Made by a program: the position numbers and the translations under genes
Notes under the pieces: model-generated
Database searches by the model: none
Told to the model about the DNA's origin: nothing
Seen by the model: the letters and a program-made list of their open reading frames with translations, nothing else
Shown: positions 23,401 through 34,884 of the stretch, one piece after another
How positions within the stretch are numbered: position 1 is the first letter of the stretch
Layout: each line of letters opens with the position of its first letter
Assembly: GCF_051020985.1 (NCBI RefSeq)
Contig: NC_135002.1
Coordinates: 744,001-808,000, forward strand
DNA length: 64,000 nt
Direction of reading: 5' to 3'
Origin: Nomia melanderi
Taxonomy: Eukaryota > Arthropoda > Insecta > Hymenoptera > Halictidae

Positions 23401-26400
23401 TCTATTGTCGAACTGTTTCTTGAATTCTTCGCAAGTGTATCGTTCGTCTGTCGTCGTAAAAGTTTACGATCAAGAATGAACGAAGAAAGATTATTCTTTT
23501 GGCAAATGTGATAATATCTCGTACAAAGGAAATCACTGTTACCAATAATGATTTAGTGCGTGCACAATATTTAAATAACGTATCCCGTTATAACGAGATG
23601 TGTAAACTGTGATACTTCGCTCGTGTTACGTATTTAATATACTTGTTACATCTATATATGCATACACCTGTTCATGATATTAATGAGTATAAGTCAGAAT
23701 ACTTTTGTGAAACATACTCCAATTGCTGAAAGATTTAATGTCGGATGTATACGGACATACGTGCACACACAAACACATATATACGCTCCTGCGAGAAGTT
23801 GTCTCTTAGTCATTCTGATAATTAAAAATTAAACGAGTATTTTGGAAGTATGCATGAGGCAATTGCAGTATGTGTGTAAGCTTACGTTACTTTATGTAAT
23901 TCGTTAATTTTTCTTTCACTTGTAAAACTTGTGTGGCATATCTGTACAAAAATAAAGCATGAGTTCTTCCCCTCTCCCCTGATTCCTTGCCCACCTTAGT
24001 TTCTTTCTAGAGAGCAACGTGGGATCATCCAAGAGATATTTAATGTTGTCAACCATTTGTTGAGCATCTTTTAATGTATTAATTTTTGTTTTCAGTGACA
24101 TGAATGTGTCGTGGCAGAATATAAGGTCATTCTTTATGAACTTAAATTGTTTACCAATTTTCAAAGCTTGAGCGATATTAAGTGATGTGTCATTTGGTTA
24201 TAGGTCTGCAGTTCTTCAGCGCAGCCACGGCATGGTACTGTAAACTTTGCGACTCCTGGATAGGCGATCTCCATTGCGCGAGTTTGCATTTGAAATCGAA
24301 GCAGCATTCCGAAAATTATTCCGTAAGTTTCTCTTCGGAGAAGTTCATTCTCCTCAATCCTAGATTAAACATAAAACACAATTTACAAACTTCAATGAGA
24401 ATCTTCCTTGAAAAACCAATGATTTGAGACAACAGGAAATCTCAGATGAAAACCGATGAAAACGTTTAGCAATGACGAATGTTTCCTTTCTCTTCAGAGT
24501 TTCGTGGAACAGAATCCGCACTGGGAAACTGATTGGATGGCGGACCGCGAGAAAGCCTTCTCCGAGGAGAAGCACAAGCAGATACAGATGGAGCTGCAGA
24601 AGCACAAAGAGGACGATCCGCCTCCGAAGTCGAAGAAGTCGAAGAAGAGCAAGAAGAAGTCGAAGAAGTCGAAGAAGCGGCGGAACAGGAGCAGCGGCAG
24701 CGACAGTTCCAGCGAGTCGGAGAACTCGGACACGGACTCGGACCAGGACATGTCGAAGAGCATTCGCGTGGCGATGCGGAACAAGATGAAGGCGTCGACC
24801 CAGGCGATCCTGAACGAGGAGATCGATTACCACCGGATCAAGCTGAAGGGGCACTGGTCGAAGATGACGCAGCACATGAATCAGCCTCCCACGCCCGAGC
24901 CGCAGCCGACGGAAACCGACGACAGGCAGCTGTTGAACTCGATTCGCGACAAGCTGAAAGCGAAGCAAGAGGAGGAGATGAAGACGATCGGCGGTCGACG
25001 ACTCAGCGAGGAGAAGACAGTGGAAGAGGAGGAGGAAGAGGAGGACCAGGAGCAAGCGTCCTTCTCGAATAAAGCGAAGTCGGAAACGCTGGAGGTCTGG
25101 GGACCAAAGGAGCCGCCGAAGCCGTTCTGGATAAAGAAGGAGGAGGAGAAGCCGCAGCCAATAGTCAACAAGCCGATCGAGCTGCCAAAGCCGGAGGAGA
25201 TGCCCAAGCCCCACATGGGATTCTGGACGAAGCAGCAGGTGAACATGACCGTGAAGCCGCCGGAGAACAAGTCGGTGGAGAAGGAGGACGAGAGGGACCG
25301 CGAGGGTGACAGATACAAGGAGGACCGCGAGAGGAAGTACGACAGACGGGAGGAGAAGTACGACCGGTACAGCAGGTACGACAGGAGGCGAGGACGCGAC
25401 AGGGACAGGGACCGCGACAGAGACAGGGACAGGGACAGAGACCGCGACCGCGACAGAGAAAGAGACAGAGACAGGGATCGGGATTATTACGACGACCGTA
25501 GGAAACGGGACAGCAACGACTCGCCTCGCCGCGACAGGAACTGGCGCGACAGTCCGAAGAGGAACTACGACAAGTACGGGAAGGACAGAAGAGACGACAA
25601 TTCATCCAACGATGAATCGAAATTCGAGAAGAAGACGAACGAGTCCGCGTCCAAGTCGAAGAAGGGCAACGTGCAGACGAAGAAGTCGGCGCCGCAGGTG
25701 TCCAAGGGGAAGTTGCCGTTCATCGGCAGACTACCGTTGTTCAAGAAGAAGACCGAGGAGCCGAAGCTGCCCGAGAAAGATATCACACCGCTTCCATACC
25801 AGCAGAGTAAATTCGAGGACACTCCGAAGGTCCCCAACGAGATCATCAACCCGCCCGGCGTGGTGCACATCACGAAGCTCGCCACCCCTATAAATCTGGG
25901 CAACAACAGCCTCGCCAACAGCAACAGCAACACCGGGACGAACGCGAGCCCGTCGACGGGAGCTCCGGCCAACAAGAATCAGCCCATGAAGATCCTGGTC
26001 GCTCCGCCGCCGCCGGTGTTGAACGAGGCGAAACCGACGCAGCAGGTGGTGGACATGGAGATCGAGGACCAGTCCGAGGAGACCGTGATAGAGGAGCCGA
26101 TGATGGAGCAGCAGAAGCAGACGCCGACTATATCCAAGCTGCCTCTGCCTCCTCACCCGCCTCCGCCTCTGAACAGACCGCCGCCCACGTTCACGGCTCA
26201 GTCGCAGCAGCAGCAACAGCAACAGCAGTCGCAGACGGTGCAGAGCAGGCCGCAGTTCTCGACGAGTCGACCGCCTCCGCCGTTCATCTCCAACCCGCCG
26301 CCGTTTGTTCAGAGCCAACCGCGTTTCCCCGCCCACCAGCCGGTGCGGCCACCGGTGCAGAGCCATCCGCCGTACATGACCAACCCACCGCCGCAGATGC

Positions 26401-26783
26401 CGGCCGTTCCGTTCGTTCAGAATCATCAAAACCCACCGCCACCGCCGTTGCCGACAGTGGAAGGCGCCACTCAGGACATCTCTGAGATACCGGAGCCGAC
26501 CGAGAAGAGAACAGACCCGAGTATTCCCTTGCCCGACGACCTGCAAGAGGCGCTGAACATCATCTTCCCCAAGGAAGAGGCCGAGACCAAACAGCAGAGC
26601 CATCAGGACACCAACATCATGTACTCGTCCATGTACAGTATGTTGGGCTGCGTCGGTTACGGGCCGGAATACATGGACCAACCGCCGCCAGAGATAACGC
26701 AGACGGACGCGGAGGTGGACACTCAGCCTGGCCCGGACGACCTAAAGATGTTGGGCATCGACGAAGGGGACACAATTCTATAA
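20412..26783 (+). CDS. Large matrin-type zinc-finger protein, ZNF318-like
   Basis: Eight coding exons: 20412-20705, 20789-20920, 21417-21582, 21701-21879, 21953-22333, 22819-22924, 24204-24322 and 24498-26783, encoding about 1220 residues. The order of parts is an RS-rich N-terminus (residues 1-80), a Pro/Tyr-rich stretch, a coiled coil (about 200-270), a first matrin-type C2H2 finger WCKVCDIFPKTAKEYLNHLH (about 360-385) and a second, WYCKLCDSWIGDLHCASLHL (about 425-455). The very long last exon holds Lys/Glu-rich blocks, an Arg-Asp dipeptide run near 730-790 and proline-rich segments. Paired matrin-type fingers with RS/RD regions point to a nuclear RNA or splicing/chromatin role. ZNF318 is the closest family I can name, on finger spacing and the KGLQFF lead-in. 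Intron 6 is 1.28 kb. The strong base bias of the last exon makes long false frames in the other five frames. Confidence 0.8.
22434..22495. repeat. Poly-A followed by (TA)n in intron 5 of the ZNF318-like gene
   Basis: An A-rich run from about 22434 grades into AAGAAAG units and then a TA dinucleotide run (about 22476-22492). Simple low-complexity sequence inside an intron. Confidence 0.8.
23170..23197. repeat. (AT)n microsatellite
   Basis: An uninterrupted AT dinucleotide run of about 13 units in intron 6 of the ZNF318-like gene. Confidence 0.85.
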
Positions 26784-28078
26784 GAAGTTTTTATGGACTC
26801 GGACGCGTACAGACTCTCTCGACTGTTCTCTTTTCCCTCTCCTTTTTTTTGCCTCTTCTCTTTCAGAAAGACTTCGCAACGACCTTGCTGGTCACTCTGA
26901 TCGTTTGTTCAGTATGTTTCTTTGAAGGGGGTCGTTGCTTGCAAGCGTTGATCCGTTGTGAACCGACGAATATATCTCTACATGTAAAATTCGTATTGAT
27001 AATAACACACGTTCAAAATGGAACCATGTATTTATGTGAACCAGTGTTTCAAATGGGAAATAGTAAATGTTTCTCCTACGCTTGCCAGTAACTGGTTTCG
27101 GTCTTGACACTGTTAACGATTGTCTTCGCAAATGAGAATAATAGAGGGGGTTACTCGTGTCGCGCGAAGTGTTTACTATTTTTTTATTGAACATACTGTT
27201 TTTCATTCAATCTCGTTCGACCAGAGAGTTTACCGGAACCTCAGTATCGGTGTTACAGAATCGTTTACGTATAAAGAAAGCAAATTGATTTCCATGGAAG
27301 TCTGCGATTCCACCGCAGACTCGTCAGGGTATCGTGTAACTTAGACGTGTAAGAGTCGGCTTTGTTAACTCTCAGAATACGCTTACTTTGAATCACTGTG
27401 AGTAATATAGACCACATGCTTTAAACAAATTTCCAAATGTACATTTTACTCGTCAATAGTATTCCATTAATAAAATAATGAAACGCGAAACGAGGATTTA
27501 TGTTAGGAGAACGTGGGGGGTAGAAGGAACACAGGAATGATACAAGAATCGCGTGGATTGCTCAAGTATGCTTTATTTAATAATTCTCGAATTCGTTTTT
27601 TGTTTCGTCTCGATTGGTAGTCGTTTGTATAGAACTCTTAAAACGGTATATTGCATTGCTTCGACCCTGAAAACGTAAAACTTTCACATAATATACAATT
27701 GAAACATGGAATTTCTTTTTTATCAAATTCACTAAATATTGCATGGCACAATACATAGCTTAAATAATACCCCAGGCACGCGTGACGTGCCTAACATCTT
27801 CGTTTAGTATTGTCGTAACACTCATGAACATGTTATTTAACAATTTAACAATCATTCTTACAAGGTGGAACTGTATTCCTCTATAGTACAATGAAACGAA
27901 TACGTAAACATAAATTTTTTTTTTTTTAAATACTTTTCATTTCGTGTATATAGGACATGTAAACTGTAGGTGAACACTGTTAAGTACTTTCAACTCTAAA
28001 ATTAGCCGTTAAAACGATTAATGCATGGAATGAATTGACATTCATCTGAATGTTTCTCTTGAACACCATATATATATG

Positions 28079-28118
<40 letters not shown>

Positions 28119-28514
28119 TTCTTCACTGTGTCGTCACTTCTTTAAAAAGTGCCGAGTGTCTTGCACGGTCCCAATCGTCACTCTAGTTACTCAGGAAACT
28201 ATAAAATGGGAACAACGTGCTTTCCACTCATTTCCGATTTACTTAATATTACGATTCGCTTAGCATTCGCGTCGATGCTAATTTCAAAATTCACTAGGTT
28301 TCAACTTGCTCCAGTACAATGTAGAGTACAATATATCAAAACGTGTCATCGTTTAGAAAATCTTAAAAAAAGGTGTTCACTTGTGTAAGTGAAGTTTATC
28401 TAATCTCTCGTAACACAGATATGATGAAATCTAATTTCGCTATCCCAGTGCCGAAGCAGAAACAGTATAAGTATCTCGATGTCGTTCAATTGTTTACGAA
28501 ATAGTGCAAACGGT
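26784..28514. other. Convergent gap between the ZNF318-like gene and ADPGK
   Basis: Holds the 3' UTRs of two converging genes. The 5' part just after the stop is pyrimidine-rich. A poly-T run lies at about 27918-27927 and a TA microsatellite at 28084-28116. The small open frames at 26849-27344 and 28149-28388 show no domain. I see no additional gene. Confidence 0.45.
28084..28117. repeat. (TA)n microsatellite
   Basis: About 16 TA units, preceded by a short CATATATATATG stretch at about 28068-28079, in the intergenic gap. Confidence 0.85.
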
Positions 28515-30347
28515 TTAGACTTGCAATACGAGGCCTGCGCTTGAAATATTATCACCGCCACCGGCAGTTTGGGCAGTCTCGGTGCAAACCAGGCCAGGTG
28601 CGACGCATATCTGAATGGGAATTTTTTCGATCACCCCACTCAGCACTTCGTCCCAGCATGAAACTGGTTTATTAATGTCCAGTGATATTTCAGTACCATC
28701 CTTGACGGATGTTAAGAACCTGTCGTCTAGCATCAAAGCAGCTTTCTTGACATCGACCTGAAATATTTCATGAAATTGTATACATGTTAGAACGCATAAC
28801 AATTTGCAGTCTTACTAAAAACATTGAGATAGTATCGTGCTTACGTGATTCGTCGCGCACACGTGTCTGTGGGCGGTCAAAGATGCCTTTGCCGCCGCAG
28901 CCATTGTGTTCTTCCACTCGGAACCTTTCTCTATAAATATAACTTGATACGCTAAAGAGTGCACATGTATTCGCGAGAGTTTCCGAGGACTCGAGTTCAC
29001 TATATTCTTCAAGCGTATCAACTCGAATACCATTCGCATCTGATCTAAAACCACCGTAACATTTGGCATGGAATCAGCTACATTAGAAAGGCCACCCACA
29101 ACAAACTCTTTTAGGCTGGCTATCTCCTGTTCGTTCACCCCTAAACTATCCACATACGGTAGGACAGATTCGATTAATTCGTAAAAGAATTCATTCTCTA
29201 CGATCGAAGCCATTTCAAAGTGAATCTTCGTAGACAGTGGTCGTTCCAACAGTTGTTTCTTCACTTTAAGCAGGAGCTTCTGACGCTCACCTGTTAGAAG
29301 AACCAAAGGTTCCATTAAACCGATGAAAAGGAAAGTTATTTAACATCATAGTGACAATTACCTTCTAAGAAGGGATAGTTATCCATCATCTGTAGGCCGC
29401 TTACAACAATCAAATTAGGCTCAGTCACAGACAAGAATTCGTCGAATGGATCCAAAGATCTTATCATCGGATTGCTGGTGTCGCTGTGTATTATGTACCT
29501 AGAAAATTATTCAAATACGTTTTAGATATTCCATGTAACATTAACACAGTGTACTCTAAAGTTAACCGAGCATGATACCTATTTGCTCTGACACTGGAGT
29601 AAGGACCCCAAACGTCTCCACGTTTATATTCCATGATTAAGTGAATATCATCTTGCTTCACTTCTCCTCCAACGATATTAATGACCTGCGGCATCATCTG
29701 ATACATAGATTTCGTTAGCTTCGCGGCAAGAGTAACATCGCACCCTTCTTTGGCGAACCGCATTGCCATGATCGCCGCATTCCCGCCGATGGTGGAATAC
29801 GAGGACGGATACGAGCGAGCTTTAGCGACGAGTTCGTTGAACAACGTCTCATTCGGCATGTATCTCCTACGGAAAAAATGAAACATTTTGAAAACTTGGC
29901 CATACGTACCGTGAGGCAATAAAGTCTCGATTACAGCGAAAATAATGATAAAAATTGTGACAGAACACCGAAGGTTAAAAAGAAGACGAAAAACATAAGT
30001 ATTTACTCCGCGGCGGCTCCATGTCGAAAGTAATAAGCGAAATTCTTCAAAAGTTCCAATTCTGTAGTAATTTTTTTGAAATGTTCCGGCTGTCCGACAT
30101 CCTCGGTGTATTTCAGCAGATGTTCAGCTTTCACGAAAACGTCAGTGCACACACCATAACCTACCGCAACTTTCAGTCTCGATGTGATCGAATGACTGTT
30201 CTCCAATTTCTCTAATTCATAAATTAAAGTTCGCAACCGCTCCTGAACAATGTTTTCCGGCGCAAACGTTCTTCTATAATAAATTGCAACTAGTACCGTC
30301 AACAGAGCAACAGCTGTGCTAAATATAAACCCCCTATTGTACCCCAT
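28515..30347 (-). CDS. Adpgk: ADP-dependent glucokinase
   Basis: Five minus-strand exons: 30347-30007, 29866-29579, 29498-29362, 29290-28845 and 28757-28515, giving 484 residues (mammalian ADPGK is about 497). It phosphorylates glucose using ADP, at the ER. An N-terminal hydrophobic helix (about residues 6-27) acts as signal or anchor. Marks of the ADP-specific sugar kinase fold are GGNAAIMAMRFAKEGCDVTL in exon 2, HLIMEYKRGDVWG, LIVVSGLQMM in exon 3, and the C-terminal GGGDNIS motif, whose Asp is the catalytic base in this ribokinase-like family. All joints keep frame. The start at 30347 (MGYNRGFIF) is the first real ATG; an 8-codon extension upstream lacks one. Nothing suggests decay. Confidence 0.93.
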
Positions 30348-31317
30348 GTCGAACACCAATGACAACAACACGCTTCAATGGTGCTCTCGCTGTTATGTAT
30401 ATATATGCATACTTAAACCTTTTATATGTACATACACATACTGAAACTTTATATATGCTTATATATACATATATACTTAACACGTTGAGTATGAGCAAAA
30501 TACACAAAATAGAAAAAGTATATTAAATCATTTGATCGAATTGCATTATCATTACACGTTCATCGAGCTGAATGCCATTGCAATGGGTAGCATTATTTAA
30601 TATAGAAATGTTTGCGAATAATCATTTAATTAAATGAATAACAGTAATTCAATTTGCTTGAGTCACCGGTGACCCCCATGGCATTCAACGTGTTACACCA
30701 TGTTTAATGTGCGTCCAGAAATGTTCTTGAACAGTTCACGAACTTTTCCATGAACGTAAACATTATTCTACATTGGAACTAATTAACAGCTCGCGAACAA
30801 ATCACGAACATTTAGACTTTCTTGGTGCTGGAAATTCGAGGCAGGAGTAAAAACTGAGAGCTTCGTAGATTTGCTTGAGGATGTTTATTTAAAAGAAAGA
30901 GCACAATGATAAATCGAGTATATATCATTGATTCTTCGTATTTGTACAATTACGCAACACATCGATCATCGTCGTTCCCTAAGTCTTACTAACGAGAAAG
31001 AGCTTACGATATAGATTAGTAAAAAATACAGAGGAAGGATAGTAAAATTTGTCCGTCGTATGTATAATACGTCCACGAGATTCTACTCAATATATAAAAA
31101 TATTCGATGTCTATAGACGTAATTATTATCTCTGGCAGAGGAGGCTCGATCCGGTTAAACGGAAACATGCCCGCTGTCCAGAGATCTTAATTATTGATAC
31201 ACAGAAAGTCGAGTACTCGCGTATTCGGGTTCTTGGATCGATTAAATATTTCACATTGAAACAGTCGTACAAGTTCTGTACTCTACATAACAATTACGGG
31301 GAAGGTTCGCCTTGGTT
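30348..31317. other. Gap between ADPGK and the integrase/zinc-finger gene
   Basis: Contains the ADPGK promoter region, a TTAA element at 30477-30695, and about 600 bases of AT-rich sequence that includes the 3' UTR of the next minus-strand gene. The 99-residue frame at 31049-31348 has no domain and overlaps the end of the zinc-finger gene on the other strand. Confidence 0.4.
30477..30695. mobile_element. TTAA miniature element family 1, copy B
   Basis: A full-length copy of about 219 bp. The left end is TTAACACGTTGAGTATGAGC and the right end GGCATTCAACGTGTTA followed by C, so the last TTAA base is mutated. The termini are inverted repeats. The interior palindrome GTCACCGGTGAC sits at 30662-30673 exactly as in copy A. 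There is no open frame. Confidence 0.7.
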
Positions 31318-33747
31318 TTACACCACGCCTTCTTTGTTCTTCGTGTGAAGGCGCATGTGTTTCTTTAAATTGTCGAGTCTGTTGCAGCGTCGGTCGCAGT
31401 AGTCGCACTGATAGGGCATCAGATTGCTGTGCACCACCACGTGACCGTTCAGGTGACTGATCTGCTTGAACCGTTTCCCACAGATGGTACAGACGTACGG
31501 CCTCTCGTTCATGTGGGCCGACGCGATGTGCGTCTGCAGGTTGGTCTTCCTCACGAATGTAGCTTTACAAACGTCGCACTCGAACGGCCTGACATTCGCG
31601 TGGATGGCTAAGTGAGACTTCAGGACGTTTTTATGCTTGAAGTTCTTCTCGCACAGATGACACTGGAACGGTCTCTCGTCGTTGTGCACTTTCTTGTGGA
31701 CAGAAAGGTGTGCCAGCTGCTTGAACATCTTCGCGCAGATCTCGCACTGGTACGTGCGTCCATCCTCGTGGGCGGCGCTTATGTGACGGCGCAGAGTGTC
31801 CGCCAGCGTGTACCGTTTCCCGCAGATCTTGCAGCGGAACGGACGTTCGTTCGTGTGGGTCATCAGGTGACCGTTCAGGTTCCTCTTCTCGAGGAACCGT
31901 GCACCGCATATGTCGCACTGGTACGGCTTCTCCCCGTTGTGCACGTACATGTGCTTCTTCAAGGAGTTCGAGAGGCTGAATCTCTTCTTGCAGACCGTGC
32001 ACTCGAACTTCCGCTCGCCAGTGTGAACCAACATGTGCGACTTCACGTGGCCAGCCTGCTTGAATCTCTTCCCACAGACGATGCAAGCAAACTGACGCTC
32101 GTGGGAGTGAGTCAGTATGTGTCGCTCCAGCACGCTCTTGGTGGTGAAGACCTTCTTGCAATTGTCACATTCGAACAAACGGAACGACTCTTTCGGCTTC
32201 GAGATGTAGTCCTCTTTGTGCGTCTGCGTGTGCACCTTCAACGAGCCTAAAGAGTCGAACTTTATCCCGCAGACCGCACAGTGGAACGAACGGTAATCCT
32301 TGTGCGTTAACGAGTGCTGACTCAGATGTCCCAACTGTTTGAAGCTTTTATTGCAAATCTCGCAGATGTACGGTCTTTCGTTTGTGTGAGATCGCATGTG
32401 CCTCTTCAGCACGCTAGGGAAATTGAATTTCTGCTTGCAATAGGTGCACTCCAAGGATGGCTCTCCGTTGTTCACTTTCTCGGAGGCGACTTTCTTCCTT
32501 TCCTTGAGAAGACACAAACGTTTCGACGCTTTAGGACTCTCCTCTGTAACGTTAAATTCGGTCTCGTCCAAGTTCACGTCCGAAGAGTTGTTCAATTCTG
32601 ATGATTTCGTGCTCGACACTGTTTCCTCCTGTGAAAGATTTTTACTTCTTCTCGTTCTGTTCAAAGTGTGCAGCTTGTTTTGTCTATGGGATTGTCGCGT
32701 GTGTTTCTCGTATAAACTTAACACGTGAAACGTTTTGTTGCATAAGTTACACTCGAACTTCTTTCCTTTGGCATGCGATTTCATGTGATTCTTCAGGTGA
32801 CCAAGTTTCATGTACTGCTTCTGGCATACTTTGCATTTCAAATCTTGACTCTCGGAAGTTGAGTTCGTTTTGTCATCCGTTGATTCATCTTCGAACACAG
32901 AATCTTCGGTATGCATATTTAAGGGTTCGCTTTTAACGTTGACGAAGTTAAAACCAGGAGGCTCTCTTGGAAGCTCGTTTCTGACTTCATTAGTAGAATC
33001 ACTGTCACCATCCCGTGACTAATAAATTAAACAATACCGATTACTAATAATGAATATAAAGAAGTAAATGTATAAATAGAATTTTATACTTACACTATCT
33101 ATATCTCTAATCTCTACAGAATCTGAATTTTCAGTGAATTCAGTCCTTTCGTTTTCACTTTTAGTAGACTTGTTAGATAAGAGATTAATCCATTCTTCTT
33201 CTGTCCATATATTTTCCTTCGTATCTACCACACTGGTTCTCTTCTGAAATTCTTCGTGCACGTTCCTTCCAAACATTATATCGTACGGAATCTTACCATT
33301 TTCGCATTGAAATGTAGAATTTTGTAAAATCTGTACATGCTTCAGAGCTTCATACCATGTTTTCGTAGGGTTTCTCTGGGCCCAACATTCGAGTAAATTC
33401 TTAAAATCTCTATTGGTCTCTTTGTTTTCAGACATTTCGCCATGAAGAATAACAAAATCCTTCCACAAAAGGCGTAATTCCTGTACAACTTGCTCTGCAA
33501 ACTTACGCCCATTGTTACTTTGTAAAACCTGTGGTGCCCCAATAATGGCTAATATGTCTGAAAGTTTCATAGCCACCTCGCTTGCAGTATTTTCGTGTAA
33601 TCCTTTCAACACAACAAATTTAGATACTTGATCTTCATACACGAAAAAATACTTATAATTGCTAGTTAATTTCAATGGCATGTCTATTACATCAATTTGT
33701 CCACGATGATATAGTCTCTTGTTCACAATATCACAATGTGAATTCAT
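31318..33747 (-). CDS. Integrase-core / C2H2 zinc-finger fusion protein
   Basis: Two minus-strand exons, 33747-33094 and 33018-31318, join in phase 0 across a 75-bp intron (AGT/GTAAGT ... TTATTAG) to give 784 residues from the ATG at 33747. Residues 10-190 are a retroviral-type integrase core of the kind found in KRBA2-like domesticated proteins (GQIDVIDM near 17, then VYEDQVSKFVVL, APQVLQSNNGRKF, IPYDIMFGR). The first Asp is present (D19), but the second catalytic position reads Asn (SNNG, residue 78) and the loop before the Glu candidate (E110) is shortened, so strand transfer is not expected. Residues about 278-775 hold 15 C2H2 fingers, mostly classical with TGEKP-like linkers; the last has Cys where the core Phe normally sits. 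The likely role is DNA-binding regulation in the nucleus. Upstream exons are possible: a CLKTC segment stays open before the ATG. Confidence 0.8.
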
Positions 33748-34749
33748 GTTTTCAATGTTACAAGTCTTTAAACAGCTTAGGATGTTATACGATTATTTCA
33801 TAACAATAAAGTAATTAATAACATAGAAGGGCAATACCTTATACTTCTTTTAATTTATCATATATCACAATTAATCAATGTATACTTCTTCCAGAGATAA
33901 AGGATTAAGTACCCCTTCTACTAGACAACAAAGTTTTCTGTGGCACTGTTTCTGTTCTTAACATTGTCATTATTTACATCATCGATCCTTTGAAGGCTAG
34001 CAAACATATTAAACAATTAAAGCACGTGCTTAATGTCCATAACTGCATAAAAAACGATATACATAAATTGGTACTTCATCAGGACATAATAATCTGTGAG
34101 AAAATAATAGAATTCTAACCTATATAACTTATTATACGATTCATTTTTCATTGAAACAAAGTTTTCGTATTTATATTTCAAGATTCGTGCCGTGAGCCCT
34201 TGGAATTGTTTCATTTCATATTTATCCATGGAACGCACGTGTTTTTCACTATTCAATTCAACAATTAATGTTCAGTATTCGATCGTAAACTCTCGTTTAC
34301 CATTTCCATGGTGCATTTTCATTAACGCGACAAGTTGCGTTTGACATAACCAGTGAGAACGGTAATCAAACCGGTCGTATTAAAATTTATTGCTGAATGT
34401 TTAAGAGAAATGTCCTCCTTTTTATTCTACCAGCACCTTGAACAAATACAATCAGCATAATTACATCAGTCGTATGGACAAGGTGGAACGGAATGAATAT
34501 TCATATAAACATTTTTCATTAGTTTTATCTTCTCGCCGCTGCTAAAGCAAACGTTGCATCCCAAGAAACATCCTGTATAATAAAAAGATTTTTTAATGAA
34601 TAATTTATTGATTACTTTTATACCGAGACATTTAACGTATAAAAATTGTAAAAAAATAAATACTTTATTCGTACAGAGTTTAAACGACATAGCGAACGTA
34701 TTCGAGATCTATGATTCGTAACCGGATATGTTTGTGTCGGAGTTAACCA
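33748..34749. other. Upstream region with decayed-looking integrase-protein N-terminal sequence
   Basis: On the minus strand 34256-34130 reads a Lys/Tyr-rich frame starting at an ATG (KQFQGLTARILKYKYENFV). Immediately after it, in a shifted frame, comes LLCPDEVPIYVYRFLC and then a stop. Both resemble the region that precedes the integrase core in KRBA2-like proteins. The 26-bp segment between them is too short for a normal intron, so I read this as either unresolved exons or a decayed N-terminal half. No other gene is supported. A minus frame near 34466-34690 is treated as chance. Confidence 0.3.
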
Positions 34750-34827
34750 ATGATGATTCGTCGTTTGCCACGTTTCCTGGCCTGTCGTGTTGTCATGTGT
34801 GAGTTGCGGGAAAAGTCGGCCCGCTGA
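34750..34827 (+). other. Possible upstream ORF in the ERGIC3 leader
   Basis: A 25-codon frame (MMIRRLPRFLACRVVM...) begins at the first ATG upstream of ERGIC3 and ends 57 bases before its start. If the leader extends this far it could damp translation. Transcript extent is unknown, so this is a weak call. Confidence 0.3.
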
Positions 34828-34884
34828 GGGTAGTTTCGGCCAACGTTTCTTTTTCTATTGACGGTTTCATTTGGTTCACTTAAA

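Noticed and set aside
24360..26681. Long open frames overlapping the last ZNF318-like exon (24360-25214 minus, 24533-25072 plus, 25306-25893 plus, 25731-26681 minus)
   Set aside because: They are low-complexity Arg/Leu/Thr-rich shadows caused by the biased codon use of the real exon; none has a domain or sensible splice context.
31612..32250. 212-residue plus-strand frame opposite the zinc-finger exon
   Set aside because: Mirror of the repetitive finger coding sequence, with no domain of its own.
34466..34690. Minus-strand frame that could splice to a DVSWDATFALAAARR-like short exon
   Set aside because: The product would be about two dozen residues with no known family; the splice sites are weak and it may be chance.
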